This document shows positions 34,361-47,330 of a stretch of 64,000 bases of DNA, piece by piece. The DNA comes from Lampris incognitus. Lineage: Eukaryota > Chordata > Actinopteri > Lampriformes > Lampridae. The notes under the pieces were generated by a model. The model saw only the letters and a list, made by a program, of their open reading frames with translations, made no database searches and was not told the origin of the DNA. Location of the stretch: the NCBI RefSeq assembly GCF_029633865.1, contig NC_079224.1:23864895-23928894 (forward strand), given 5' to 3'. Each line of letters opens with the position of its first letter. Position 1 is the first letter of the stretch. The translations under genes were made by a program, and so were the position numbers.

Positions 34361-37300
34361 TCAGCGACGGAACCAGATCCAGGTGTTGACCAGCCAGAAC
34401 GCCACGGTTGCTGAGTACAGGATCACCTCCGCTTGGAGCGTTCCTTGTTCTCCTCTTCGAGCAGCTGAAGACGACGGTTCAGTTTCACAATCTAATTTTT
34501 TTTTTAAAAAAAGCACCATGAAGGAGTCCATAGCCATGTTTCTAATTACATGACTGCTATATTCAAAGGAAACTTTTAAAAAGGCAAAAAAATATGAATC
34601 CTAATCAGTTCAAACAAGCTTTCTAAGTGACTGGGGGGAAAAAACCCTCTGTGTACACAGGACTACATCATCAAAAACATAATCTAGAGGAAAATATAGG
34701 GTAAGTTGTTTAGAATTACACTTTGGAAAAATTCAGATCCTGTTTTTTGTTAGAAGCTCCTTTCAAGTGTGTTGCCCTTCCCAGCTCAAGTGAGTATAAA
34801 ACTTTACACAATTTAGGCATTTTTTTTTATGTTGTCCTTTCCACTCTTCTCTTATTCACAACTTAAAAGTTTGCATAAAAAAGACTGACAGGAGCACAGC
34901 TGGCTTTTTCAAAAATAACTTATCAGCAATGCAATCCACATAATCAACCAACCTTACAAAACAAATCAACAAATCAACCAAAACAACGAATCTGCAATAT
35001 TGCAATAATAATTTCATCAGAAATTAACACTGGGTCAGGTATTTTATCATCTGGACTTTACATCTTATACTGATGGACAAGAGATTACCTGCCGTCGAAG
35101 TGAGGAGGCATCCACTAAGCCTGATTCATCAGGGGTCATATCCAGGGCCAGGTCCAGTTGAGTCCTATGGAGAACAATACACTTATATTGAGCGTAACAG
35201 TTAATACAGTTGTTGAGGGCAAGGAGAGGCTTGCTTGGACCAAGTGCTGGACTTTACTTAGAAAAGAATCAAGAAAGAATTAGTTAAGGTAAAAAAAGCA
35301 GACCAAGGATTGCATATCACTCCATATAGAAATAAAGTGCTTAGCTTACCATGAAGGAGAAACTGGCTGAGTATATGTGAACATGTGTAATGCTCCACTG
35401 CAATAATTTAAGGGACCTTTCAGGGGGGGATATTATTGATATTTGAACTGGTTAACAGGTGATTTTTAAACCTGCTGTTTCCTTGTAATGGATCAAGCTG
35501 ATAAACTAAGGCTACTGCAGAGGAAGAAGGTATGGGGGATATTTTATAAACATAATTATACAGCACATGTAAAGTATAACCAAAGAAAGGGTCATTTATT
35601 ATATTGTCCCATGTGGATCCCTAGACTGAATTCTGAATACTTAATTGAATGCTTCCTCCTTACCACAATAGTCTAAAGTTTAAAGATGTGGACACAGAGG
35701 AGCAGAAACATGTTTAAACATATTTAAAAAGAGGGCCTTTGAGCTGTGCTGGTGCCAATGCCCAAAAACCTATTCACCTTCACTGTGTGTTGTTAAAACC
35801 CCACTCAATGTATGTCCTCCCATCTTTCTCCTATCAGTTCCTCGTCTATCTGACTGTGACTGACTTATGAGAAGATAGGCGGGGCCAAAAGAGAGACGAC
35901 ACCTGCGGTGGTTGTCATCCAAGACTTCAAGGATCTGCTGGTAGGCCCGGCGGGTGGTCGACTGGATGTAAGACAGGAACCCCCCTGCTGTGAACAGGTT
36001 CATGTGTGTATCCTCAGGGGTACTGAGAGGGGGACACACCCGGACTGGTGGGGCAGAGGGGGATGGGGTTACACTGGTGGAAGGGTAAATGGGAAAGAAA
36101 AGATATTTTAGGCGACTAAAGGGTAAGCCCTGGAAAGAGTGTAAGAGAGAAAGAGTGTGAGAGCGTGTATGGAGAGAGACAAGCAAGAAAGAGAAAGACA
36201 GACAGAGAAGGTAGCAGCAAAGAAGCAGTGTCATGCATAGAGAGAAAACTCAGACAGTTCAACTGTGGGTAGGTGCCGACAGTACCTTGCATCAGTTCTG
36301 TTGATTTGGCCATTGTGGCGGCCAGTCAGGTTCTCACTGGCACTTCGCTCCCGTCGAGATCGAAACTGAGTGTGGACCTGAGTGAAGTGTGGATTTGAAA
36401 TGTTTTCAGATTTACATAACATCATTGTTTGTCCAATTGGTGAATTCAGAAAAATGGTGCTTCATCAAAATGACAATATAAAGGGGGAAAAAAACAGTAG
36501 GAGACCTTAAATTATGCTTACCACCTGGCTTGTGTTGGTCTGTGGAGGGGGAGTCTGGTCAGTCTCCAGCGAGTCTAGTGGCTGCTCTGTGAGGGTGAGC
36601 ACACGTGGCGGAGCCTTCATATTTAGCAGGTCCAGTGGGGGCGTTGACTGGATTAGGTCCAAGTCTCGGGGCCGAGAATACTGTGGGTCCTCTTTGTCCC
36701 CTAAGGGGGAGATGAGAGGAAAAGTGAAAGAAAAATGTGTATGAGGTGAAGATAAAGTAAAGCCAATGATATAGGATGCACTATAATCGCAACAATGATA
36801 ATCCTGATTATATTGCTAAATACTGTGATCACCAATATTAATCATGATTATTAGTCTGTTTCAGGAAACAAAATTTATTTTTGTAAATTTGCAACTCATC
36901 ATAACATTGGGCCTAGTCTTTTCACTTTACTTGTTGCCACCTTTTCCAAAAACAACCTATGATGGGCTCCCCCCTTTCTTTCTCACCTAGTATTGCTGAT
37001 TTCTTTCCTTTTGGTTACATGGGTGTTGATTGGTCAGGTATAATGGAAATGCTTGCTTTAACATGTGGGGATTTTAAGATGCATTGAAAATATAATTCAA
37101 ACACCTCAACATTGTCAAATGACTTTTTTTCTTTTGGATTTTTCCCCCCTCTTTTCTCCCCCCATTGTATCCGGCCAATTACCCTACTCTTCTGAGCTAT
37201 CCCGGTCCCTGCTCCACCCCCTCTGCCAATCTGGGGAGGGCTGCAGACTACCACATGCCTCCACCCATACATGTGGAGTCGCCAGCCACTTCTTTTCACC

Positions 37301-38206
37301 GGACAGTGAGGAGTTTTGCCAGGGGGACGTAGCGTGTGGGAGGATCACGCTATTCCCCCCAGATCCCCCTCCCCTCCGAACAAGTGCCCTGACTGACCAC
37401 AGGAGGCGCTAGTGCAGTGCCCAGGACACATACTTACATACAGCTTCCCACCCGCAGACACAGCCAATTGTGTCTGTATGGACACCTAACCAAGCCAGAG
37501 CACAGGGATTCGAACTGACAATCTCCGTATTGTTAGGCCACGGAATAGACTGCCACGCCAACCGGACACCCGAGAAATTACATTATTATAAATCCCAAAA
37601 TCCAATTATTTAAGATTATTTGTGCTGCTGTACAATGATTTCACAGAGAATTTGAGTAAAAACATGGAAGATGATGCAAGATAAATGGTAAAGGACAAGT
37701 TGTTGTAATCTCTTGAGGTGAAGCTCGTGTCCAGTGGTCGGTTTATTTGTGTTTTGAGTTGTTGTCAAATACAGAGTCCCTCACATGCTCATAGAGTCAG
37801 CGAACTGAACTCTTACCAAGATTTTTACTTTTGTTGGGATTCCATGGATCATGGTGGCTATATTTTCACACCATGCATGCCAGACTCGGCAACAACACTG
37901 ATGCTACCGACAAGCATATTTATATGCATGTATATGTTTTATTGACATGTATATACAAAACTATATTGAATCAAGTGTACTACACTTACCAGCTATGATA
38001 ATTCTCTCAGGTACCTGCATTAGAGCAGTGTGGACTGGCAACGGACACTGGGATGGTAGACCCCCTGGTTGGTTCTCTGGGGCTACCTTGAGGGTCTCCG
38101 GAATCCGCATGCGCTGGCTGATGCCCTCTGTGTACTCCAGCTCATAGTGGATGCGGTTCATTTCTGCCACCTCAGCAGAGGAGGAGGGGAAGGTTGGCCT
38201 ACTCAT
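34361..38206 (-). CDS. mff: Mitochondrial fission factor (6 coding exons)
   Basis: Outer-membrane receptor that recruits the dynamin DRP1 to mitochondria and peroxisomes. Coding exons (minus): 37990-38206, 36522-36700, 36286-36377, 35903-36073, 35089-35164, 34361-34491. Intended length is about 288 residues. Motifs follow human MFF: EYTEGISQRMRIPETLKVAP, MQVPERIIIAG, RDLDLIQSTP, APPRVLTL, RRERSASENLTGRHNGQ, VTPSPSAPPVRVCPP, STTRRAYQQILEVLD (the exon that is alternative in mammals), and the coiled coil LNRRLQLLEEENKE. The tail anchor VAFWLVNTWIWFRR is present, but one frame away: the last exon reads SKRR then stop at 34423, because GCGGAGG is one G shorter than the expected GCGGGAGG near 34430. 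Exon 1 carries a 5' UTR acceptor at 38211/38212, so an upstream non-coding exon is expected. Confidence 0.93.
37130..37572 (-). mobile_element. tRNA-headed SINE, family A, copy in MFF intron
   Basis: Closely matches 26890-27332 in the same orientation, including ATCCGGCCAATTACCCTACTC and GGCTGCAGACTACCACATGC. The tRNA-like head is at 37500-37572. Confidence 0.85.
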
Positions 38207-38215
38207 TCAGCCTGC

Positions 38216-38735
38216 AGAAAGTCAAGTCAATTTTATTTGTATAGCCTAATATCACAAACTACAAATTTGCCTCAAGGGGCTTTACAGCAACACAACATCC
38301 TGTCCTTAGACCCTCGCATCGGATAAGGAACAACTCCCTAAAAAAATTCCTTTAACCGGGAGAAAAAATAGGAAGAAACCTCAGGAAGAGCAACAGAAGA
38401 GGGGTCCCTCTCCCAAGACGGGCAACGTGCAATGGATGTTGTGTTTACACAATTTACAGAATACAAAATTGAAAGAGGATAACAGAATTATAGTGGAATT
38501 ATAAAATGTATGAAGAATATGATGAGCAGGATGCCAAGCAGTGTCCAGTCGCCACCAGAACAGCCCAAGACCCAAGCCACGCGACCAGCATCACCATGTA
38601 AAAAAAAACAAAAACAAGGATAACAAAAATTAGATGGATTTATAAGATATATAAAAAGAAAATGTGATGAGGGGAATGCCAAGCAGCGTCCAGGAGGTGA
38701 CCACCATCACCATGGAGACCTGGGAGGAGGACCGA
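38216..38735. repeat. Interspersed repeat upstream of the MFF coding start
   Basis: Begins AAGTCAATTTTATTTGTATAGCC and continues with CAAATTTGCCTCAAGGGGCTTTACAG, a segment I recognise as common in fish genomes. It holds an internal partial duplication (GATGCCAAGCAGTGTCCAG near 38530 and ATGCCAAGCAGCGTCCAG near 38677). No coding. Family unknown. Confidence 0.6.
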
Positions 38736-38739
38736 CTGC

Positions 38740-40096
38740 ACGTCCACTATTTAAAGTCCACTATTTAAAATGACAGGCTTATGGTGTACAAAATCAAAAT
38801 ATAATTGAAAAATGTTGATTGTATTTCAAAGCAGTGTGTTATTAGATATTATAAAGACAATGATTGACATGGCATCAAAGTAAACATGGGTACCTTCCCT
38901 GATTTAGTGTCATGGGCCTGCGGCGTATGTCATCCCGATTTATTGTTAACAATATATTCATGGTGATGCGTTTAAAAGAGTAAATATACCGGACTTGGGT
39001 TTCACTAATGGGCTCTGCAGCGACAAATTCTTCCAGCCAAATACAGGATGTCCCCAAAGGGATATAGATGCAAAAGCCAAAATTTTAAAAAGCTCTTAAT
39101 CTACGTGGTGTGGGGGACAGTGACTTCCCGTCTGAAATATTAAATATATTTGTAAAACAAACAACTACTAGTGTATCGCTGAATGACACTGGAGGTTAGC
39201 TAATTAAAAGTTTAATTAGCATATCAAAGGGTGGCACGCTGCAAATGCCGGAGACGTGCGTCTTTAAACATCCTTCGAATGGCTACACGCTCGCTAGCTG
39301 GCTAACGTCCGATATATTTGTAATTAAAGCGTTTTTGTTTTGTTTGTTTTTTTTTCACAGATACCTACCGTTACGTAACTGCGCTGTCCGACTTAAAATG
39401 TCATTTGTAAAAAGACTGTCCTTTTGGCCCAAAACGCTGTGATGTTATTTATTTACCCACCAGCCGGAGCGGATGGCCGGTGCTCCGACGCGGTGCACAA
39501 AACCGCTAGCTAGTGCTGTTGTTGCCACGAACAACGCGTATGAGGCACAGAATTGTCCGCTGGAGTGGAGCTATTAACGTATTCTCTCACACTGGGACAG
39601 AACCGTACAACGGGCGTTACCCGGTCAACAAAACGAGTGCATCCAGTCAATTCCGTCCGCTAACCCGAACACCCGCTGCTAATCTTTCAACCAATATCAG
39701 TTAGCCTGCTCGGGATGATTATCCTGCTCAGCGTCACTTTCCTGTTTTCACACAGCTGTGCCTCAACAAAAAGAAAAGGGAAAAAAATCTGATCTGAACT
39801 AATGTTCTTAGGTTAATATCAGATAGTCTTTCTCTTAATGCTGTATGTCTCGCTTGAGGTTGCAGTGTGAGGCTTTGACTGTAGTTTGCCGGCAAAATTG
39901 CAGCTTTTGAGAGCAAAATATTGAATTGCGTTTTGAAATTTCCAGGTCATGAACCAAAGTATGAGCTCTTTTTTTAGATAAACGACGCAGGGGGCCCTCT
40001 TAATCCTATAAGCCATTCCAGTGACATTGCCACTGCAAGAAGAGTGCTATATAGCAAGGGAAGGCTGCTAAGCGATATATATTTTCATTAATGGTT
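38740..40096 (-). other. MFF upstream region; possible promoter, no other gene
   Basis: AT-rich to about 39440, then GC-rich around 39460-39700, which may be the MFF promoter and non-coding first exon. Small open frames here show no recognisable domain. Confidence 0.35.
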
Positions 40097-40336
40097 TGTA
40101 GAGCCGAAGGAACGGAGAAGACCGTAGGTTCACACTTTAGCCGTGTAGGCAACTTTCTTTAATCCACGGTAAATCAGAGAGCAACCAAACCACAGCTCGA
40201 CTGAGCGGAGGTGGCAAGAATAATCAGAAAACTGGCTGGACAACCATAACTTAACCCTGCGTTAACCTGCCAGGGCAACCATGACTTAACCCTTAGTTCC
40301 TGGGTTGAATTCTGTCCCCAATACGTGTCCACCACA
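40097..40336 (-). repeat. 3' LTR of the Ty3/gypsy fossil
   Basis: On the minus strand it begins TGTGGTGGACACGTATTGG right after GGGGGGGCTCA and ends GGCTCTACA. The length of 240 bp is short for the family. Confidence 0.75.
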
Positions 40337-43300
40337 TGAGCCCCCCCAGAATTCGCCCTAGTAATCGAAGTCAGGCAGGCGCGGGGGGACAACAGGCCGT
40401 CCGCGGCGGCTCCGGATAACAGGGGCCGGAGTGTCTCTGGGAGGCATTGACGCGGGCCTGTGAAGGTCGGCCTGAGGAGCAGAAGAGGCAGCTCGGGCCT
40501 CCACGGGGGGAGGAGGCGGAGCCCGGGGACGACCGCGACGAGGAGGTTGGGCTAACTCCAACGGCTGCGTCAAGTCCAGGTGTGCGGGTTTAACTCGGTC
40601 CACTGAAACATGCTCGGCCGTGCCCCCAAAATCCACCACCAGGTGCTTAGTTCCCCGTTCCAGGACGCGGAAGGGGCCGTCATAAGGGGGTTGCAGAGGG
40701 GGGCGGTGTGCGTCGTGACGGATGAACACGTAGTCCGCTGACTGCAGACCTGGGGGCACCTGGGACACCGGCGCGCCATGTTGGGCGGTAGGGACGGGTG
40801 TGAAAGCTCTGACCCCGTCCAGCAAGGAGGCTCGTTGGTCCACAGCTGACCAGGGACGCGTTGCATTGGGCATGAAATCGCCTGGGACTCGCAGCGGCGT
40901 GCCGTACACCAGCTCCGCAGAGGAGGCTTGTAGGTCTTCCTTCGGGGCGGTCCGCAGGCCCAGCATGACCCATGGGAGCTTGTCGACCCAGTTGCAGTCC
41001 TTGAGAGTAGCCCGAAGCGCAGCCTTCATGGACCGGTGGAAGCGCTCACATAGGCCGTTCGCCTGAGGGTGGTAGGCGGTAGTGCGATGAAGCTTGACGC
41101 CCAGAGCCTCACCCACAGCACTCCATAGCTCTGAGGTAAACTGTGGCCCGCGGTCAGATGAAAGGTCGGAAGGCGTACCGAAACGTGAGACCCACGACCC
41201 AATAAAAGCCCGGGCCACATCAGCAGACGTCGTGGATGCCAGGGGAACAGCTTCAGGCCAGCGCGTAGTCCTGTCCACCACAGTGAAGAGGTAGGTGAAC
41301 CCATGGGAGGGGGGTAGGGGACCAACCAGGTCGACGTGGACATGGTCAAATCGTCTCTCCGGCACTGCGAAGCGTTCCAGGGGCGCCTTAATGTGGCGGT
41401 GTATCTTAGCCCGCTGACAGGCAACACACGAGTCGGCCCACGCTTTCACGTCTCTCTTAAGTCCCTCCCACACAAACTTAGCAGAAGTCAGGCGCACGGA
41501 TGGCTTACCGCCTGGATGAGAGAGGCCGTGCACAGCTTCAAATACGGGGCGTCTCCAGCTGTGCGGGACGATGGGCCTGGGCTGTCCTGTGGAGACGTCA
41601 CACAGGAGGGTGGCACCTGTGTCGCTGAAAGGAACGTCCTGCAGGCGGAGCCCCGTGTCAGAGGCCCGGAGACGGAGGATGCTCGGGTCCGTGGCCTGGT
41701 CAGCGGCCATCTGTGCATAGTCAAGGCCTAGGTGGACCGCTCCAATCACTGCCCTAGAGAGGCAGTCAGCTACCTGGTTAGACTTACCAGCGACGTGCTG
41801 GATGTCGGTAGTGAATTCCGAAATGTAGGAGAGTTGTCGCTGCTGGCGAGCGGACCATGGCTCGGCCGTCTTGGACATGGCAAACGTGAGGGGCTTGTGG
41901 TCCACGTACGCAGTAAACTCGCGGCCCTCTAGCAGGAAACGGAAATGCCGGACAGCGAGCCAGAGACCGAGGAGTTCCCTGTCAAAAGTACTATACTTGC
42001 GCTCTCGGGGTGTAAGCTGGCGTCTGAAAAAGGCCAAAGGCTGCCAAGCCCCCCCCACCCACTGTTCGTGAACCGCACCAACAGCATAGTCCGATGCATC
42101 CGTGGTTATGGAAATAGGCGCTGTAGGTGAAGGATGCGCTAGCAGGGTAGCCTGGGAGAGCGCAGCTTTAGTCTCGGTGAACGCACGGTCCCGCTCTGCT
42201 GTCCAGTCGACCGCCTGGTTGGGGGACATGCCTTTCAGCGCCTCGTACAGTGGCCGGATGATAAAGGCGGCTCGGGGAATGAAGCGGTGGTAGAATGTCA
42301 CCATCCCGATGAACTCCCTGAGCGCACGAGCTGTTTGGGGGCGCGGAAAGGCCGCCACCGCTTCCACCTTTGAGGGCAGGGGGACTGCCCCGTCCCCAGT
42401 GATGCGATGCCCGAGGAAATCAATGGCTGTCAGCCCGAACCGGCACTTCGCCGGGTTGACGATCAGCCCATGCTGGCTGAGGCGTGTGAAGAGGGCATGA
42501 AGATGGGACAGGTGTTCTTCCTCGGAGGCGCTGGCGATGAGTATGTCGTCCAAATAGACGAAGAGGAAAGGAAGGCCACGGAGCACTGAATCCATCAGCC
42601 GCTGAAAGGACTGGGCCGCGTTTTTGAGTCCAAATGGCATTCGTAGGAATTCAAATAGGCCGAATAGGGTAGTCACCGCTGTCTTGGGGATGTCTGAGGG
42701 GTGCACGGGAACTTGATGATAACCACGGACCAGGTCGACTTTTGAGAAGACGCATTTGCCAGACAGGTTTGCAGAAAAGTCCTGGATATGCGGGACAGGA
42801 TAGCGGTCGGGCGTGGTGGCGTCATTTAGTCGGCGGTAGTCCCCGCATGGGCGCCAACCTCCATCAGGCTTAGCGACGATGTGGAGTGGGGACGCCCACG
42901 GGCTGTCAGAGCGGCGGATGATCCCCATGCGTTCCAGGTGCTCGAACTCAGACTTGGCAATGGCGAGTTTGGCGGGGTCGAGACGCCTGGCTCTGGCGTA
43001 GACCGGGGGCCCCTTCGTAGCAATGTGATGCTCCACCCCATGCTTAGCGGTGGGTGCAGAGAAGGTAGGCTGGGTGAGGTCAGGGAACTCAGCGAGGAGG
43101 CGGTTGAACTTGTCTGCCTCTGAGAGAGAGTTGGCTAGACCTGCATAGGCCGCTTCCCTCCGCGTACATGCGAAGGAGGAGAAGGTTAAGGCATCGACCA
43201 GACGGCTGTTCTGAATGTCCACTAGCAAACCGTAAGCGCACAAAAAATCAGCTCCGAGGAGGGGAAGCGTTACATTGGCCATGACGAACTCCCACGTGAA

Positions 43301-44309
43301 ACGTTGTCCACCGAAACACAGTTCTACAGACCGCACGCCGTAGGTGTGGATAGGGCTGCCGTCAGCCGTCGCCAACTGGGGGCCCCGCTCCCCGCCCATG
43401 ATGTCGACGTCAGTAGCAGGGAGCACGCTTCTCTGTGCGCCCGTGTCACAAAGAAATCGCCGACCGGAGATGGTGTCGAGGATGAAGAGTAGCCTGCTCG
43501 TATCGCCAACACTCATGGCCACTACTGAGTGTTGGCCCTCTCGTTTCCCGTCGGCCTGTAGTTGCAGGGGGAACGGCACCGTTTAGCTTTCGCACCAAAT
43601 CGAGCGTGGTACATACAGAGTCCAGAGGGCTTGTAGCGGTCTGATGCTGTGGCGCCACCGTCGGGCCACGCCCGCGATGTCGGCGGGGGGCCAGTGAAGG
43701 TAGGAGCCAGCACCCCGGCATGGGAGGAACGTTGTGTAGCGACGAAGAATCGGTCAGCCTCCTTTGCCAGCTCACGGGGATCAGTGATGGTGGAGTTAGC
43801 GAGCGCAGTCTGGACGTGGGGCGGCATGTTGCGCAGAAACAGCTCCATAAACAGGAAACATGGCTTTTCTTGACCCAGTAGGTTTAACATCCTGCTCATT
43901 AGCTCCGATGGTTTGCCATCTCCCAAGCCCTGAATTGCGAAGAGGCGACGTGCTCTCTCCGTTGTTGACAGTTCAAAAGTTTCAAGGAGGAGATGTTTAA
44001 GTGCGGCGTATTTACCATCGGCCGGTGGGTTGGTTATGAAACCGCTTATCCTGGAAGCCGTAGCGCACCCCAGCGCTGCCACTACGTAGTAGTACCTGGT
44101 CTCGTCTGCTGTTATGTCTCCCAGAGACACTCCGGCCCCTGTTATCCGGAGCCGCCTGACTTCGATTACTAGGGCGAATTCTGGGGGGGCTCATGTGGTG
44201 GACACGTATTGGGGACAGAATTCAACCCAGGAACTAAGGGTTAAGTCATGGTTGCCCTGGCAGGTTAACGCAGGGTTAAGTTATGGTTGTCCAATACGTG
44301 TCCACCACA
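40097..44309 (-). mobile_element. Ty3/gypsy LTR retrotransposon fossil
   Basis: Minus-strand element flanked by GGTT at 40093-40096 and 44310-44313. The long pol frame (40358-43579) carries protease ([12 protein letters not shown]), reverse transcriptase ([11 protein letters not shown]), RNase H ([12 protein letters not shown]), the integrase zinc-binding region and the integrase core end ([18 protein letters not shown]). A gag frame (43522-44130) with a C/H cluster overlaps it. A 3' LTR (40097-40336, TG..CA) follows a G-rich polypurine tract. The 5' end lacks a matching full direct LTR. It shows instead an inverted repeat of the 3' end (44118-44292 against 40238-40443) and about 20 bp of LTR tip. 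The copy is therefore rearranged and cannot be called whole, although pol decay is light, suggesting a fairly young insertion. Confidence 0.9.
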
Positions 44310-44313
44310 GGTT

Positions 44314-44607
44314 ATCGTTCAGATCGTATATTGAAATATTTTTCTTCCTCCATTTAATCGTTTCAGACGATGCACTTAATCAGACAAGCCATTCAATCAT
44401 TTCAGACAATGAATCATTTCAGACAATTTAATCATTTCAGACAATTTTATATACATTTTTTTAATAGCTAGAAGTTGTTAAATGGCAGAACAAGCTTGTT
44501 TCGTGCTCAGTGCACTCCATTTAACAATTTTGAGAAATATATCTTTGCTCCTGAATTGTTGAGCTCTTTTTCTACATCGAAGGTTTCATTGCAACATCCT
44601 GTGGACA
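44314..44607. repeat. AATCATTTCAGACA short tandem repeats and unclassified repeat
   Basis: 44340-44455 contains several diverged copies of a ~15-20-bp unit built on AATCATTTCAGACAA. 44465-44607 looks like another interspersed fish repeat, but I cannot name it. Confidence 0.5.
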
Positions 44608-44609
44608 TA

Positions 44610-46247
44610 CAGGTGCATCTCAAAAAATTAGAATATTGTGGAAAAGTTCATTACTTTCCGTAATTTAATTCAAAACGTGAAACTTTCATATATCCTAGAT
44701 TCATTACACATAAAGTGAAATATGTCAAGCCTTTTTTGTTTTAATCTTGATGATTACGAGTCACAGCTCATGAAAATCAAAAATCCAGTATCTCAAAATA
44801 TTAGAATATTACATAAGACTAATAAAAAAAGGATTTATAATACAGAAATGTCGACATTCTGAAAAGTATGTTCATTTATGCACTCAATACTTGGTTGGGG
44901 CTCCTTTTACACGAATTAATGCATCAATGCGGCGTGGCATGGAGGCAATCAGCCTTTGGCACTGCTGAGGTGTTATGGAAGCCCAGGTTGCTTTGATAGC
45001 GGCCTTCAGCTCGTCTGCATTGTTGGGTCTGGTGTCTCTCATCTTCCTCTTGACAATACCCCATAGATTCTCAGGTCAGGCGAGTTGGCTGGCCAATGAA
45101 GCATAGTAATACCATGGTAGTTGTGGCACTGTGGGCAGGTGCCAAGTCCTGCTGGAAAATTAAATCAGCATCTCCATAAAGCTTGTCAGCAGACAGAAGC
45201 ATGAAGTGCTCTAAAATCTCCTTGTAGACGGCTGCGTTGACTCTGGGCTTGATGAAACACAGTGGACCAACACTAGCAGATGACATGGCACCCCAAATCA
45301 TCACTGACTGTGGAAACTTCACAATAGACTTCAAGCAACTTGGATTCTGTGCCTCTCCACTCTTCCTCTAGACTCTGGGACCTTGATTTCCAAATGAAAT
45401 GCAACGTTTACTTTCATCTGAAAAGAGGACTTTGGACAACTGACCAACAGTCCAGTTCTTTTTCTCCTTAGCCCAGGTAAGACGCTTCTGACGTTGTCTC
45501 TGGTTCAGGAGTGGCTTGACACTAGGAATGCGACACCTGTAGCCTAGTTCCTGGGCATGCCTGTGCATGGTGGCTCTTGATGCACTGACTCCAACCTCAG
45601 TCCACTCCTTGTGAAGCTCCCACAAGTTCTTGAATCAGTCTTGCTTGACAATCCTCTTGAGGCTGTGGTCATCCCTGTTGCTTGTGCTGCTTTTCCTACC
45701 ATACTTTTCCCTTCCAGTCAACTTTTCATGGATGTGCTTTGATACAGCACTCTGCGAACAGCCAGCCCTTTCAGCAATGACCTTCTGTGGTTTATGGGGG
45801 ATTAGCGAGATGAAGATGAGAGACACCAGACCCAACAATGCAGACAAGCTGAAGGCCGCTATCAAAGCAACCTGGGCTTCCGTAACACCTCAGCAGTGCC
45901 ACAGGCTGATTGCCTCATTGCCACATCGCATTGATGCAGTAATTCGTGCAAAAGGAGCCCCGACCAAGTACTGAGTGCATAAATGAACATACTTTTCAGA
46001 AGGTCAACATTTCTGTATTATACATCCCTTTTTTGATTGGTCTTGTGTAATTTTCTAATATTTTGAGATACTGGATTTTTGATTTTCATGAGCTGTAAGA
46101 CATAATCATCAAGATTAAAACAAAAAAGGCTTGACATATTCACTTTATGTGTAATGAATGTAGAATATATGAAAGTTTCACTTTTTGAATTAAATTATGG
46201 AAAATAATGAACTTTTCCACAATATTCAAATTTTTGAGATGCACCTG
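44610..46247 (-). mobile_element. Tc1/mariner element with extended ~440-bp inverted ends
   Basis: TA-flanked (44608-44609, 46248-46249) with tips CAGGTGCATCTCAAAAAATT. Minus-strand transposase pieces lie at 45635-45865 (HTH part, CSQSAVSKHI), 45368-45625 (LFSDES, first Asp) and 45071-45334 (FQQDLAPAHSA, second Asp), in separate frames. The C-terminal end (MRDTRPNNADELKAAI..RAKGAPTKY) is encoded at 44880-45060 on the minus strand. The same end occurs a second time on the plus strand at about 45806-45974. The terminal repeats thus reach ~440 bp and include coding sequence, and the expected transposase N terminus is missing. Dead copy. Confidence 0.92.
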
Positions 46248-46250
46248 TAT

Positions 46251-46372
<122 letters not shown>

Positions 46373-46379
46373 GATGATA

Positions 46380-47330
46380 GATATAGATAATACACACACA
46401 CACAGATGTCAGAATGAAGGCAAAGATACAAAAAAATAAATAAACAGTGTAAAGGAGGTGCATGACCTCCCATTTTGCCACTTGGAGCCAGTTTGTGAGA
46501 TACTGTTTACAGACACATTGGGACCATCTTGTCAACTCAAAGTTTCTCCAAACTTACAAAGAAAGCATAGACTGAGTCAAAGAGAAGAAAAAAAGCACCA
46601 GTTTGTTTTTTTTAAAGGGCGAGAAATACATGTGACTTTCTAAAGTCTGCTTACTGCAAGGCATAGGGGAAACACAAAGGGGGAAAAAAGTCATTCATGA
46701 CAACAAACATTCAGAAAACATTTTAGAAGGGTCGGCACTCCTATACTTTAGGATGAAACTGCCCAGTGGCTGCTTACCATAAAAGAGAGTAACCATTACC
46801 TCCCTAGACTATCAAGTGACTGGTTTAAGTAAGGAAGTAAGTGGACATTGGAGGTAAGCTGTGATTCAACCTGGGGGGGTAGCTCAGGTTCCCGGACCAC
46901 GTTATGACAATTTCATTGAGGCCAGACATGGTGCTATCATCAGCCTCATCAAAGCAGGTACTCCTTATAGAGCAGACAGTTCCCTGAGAGGACTGGATGG
47001 ATGAGGCAAATGAGTGGAAGCAATCCAAGTACCAGGAGCTGGTAGATCAGTGACGGAGGAGAGGCTGGAAGGCACGTTGTGAGCCCATTGAAGTGGGGTA
47101 AAGAGGCTTTGCTGGCCGCTCACTGTGCAAAGTCTACACTCTTCTTGGCTTTGGGACATCTAGGACTTCAGAGAAGGTCCAACATATCAGCATTTTAAAT
47201 GCTATATTTAAAATCTTTCATTTAATTGTAATTCTCTCTTCTAATTGTAATTTTAGTCCTAGTTTCTATCAAGTTTGCTTCAGTAATGTAAGGGTTACTG
47301 TCCTGAAACCATGAAAATTGAGTTATCCAA
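46380..47330. other. No recognisable feature
   Basis: A ~950-bp stretch with only short open frames lacking recognisable domains on either strand. No splice-bounded exon with known similarity was seen. Confidence 0.4.

Noticed and set aside
38875-39057. 60-residue open frame upstream of MFF
   Set aside because: No similarity to MFF N termini that I recognise. It may be part of a 5' UTR, but nothing supports translation.
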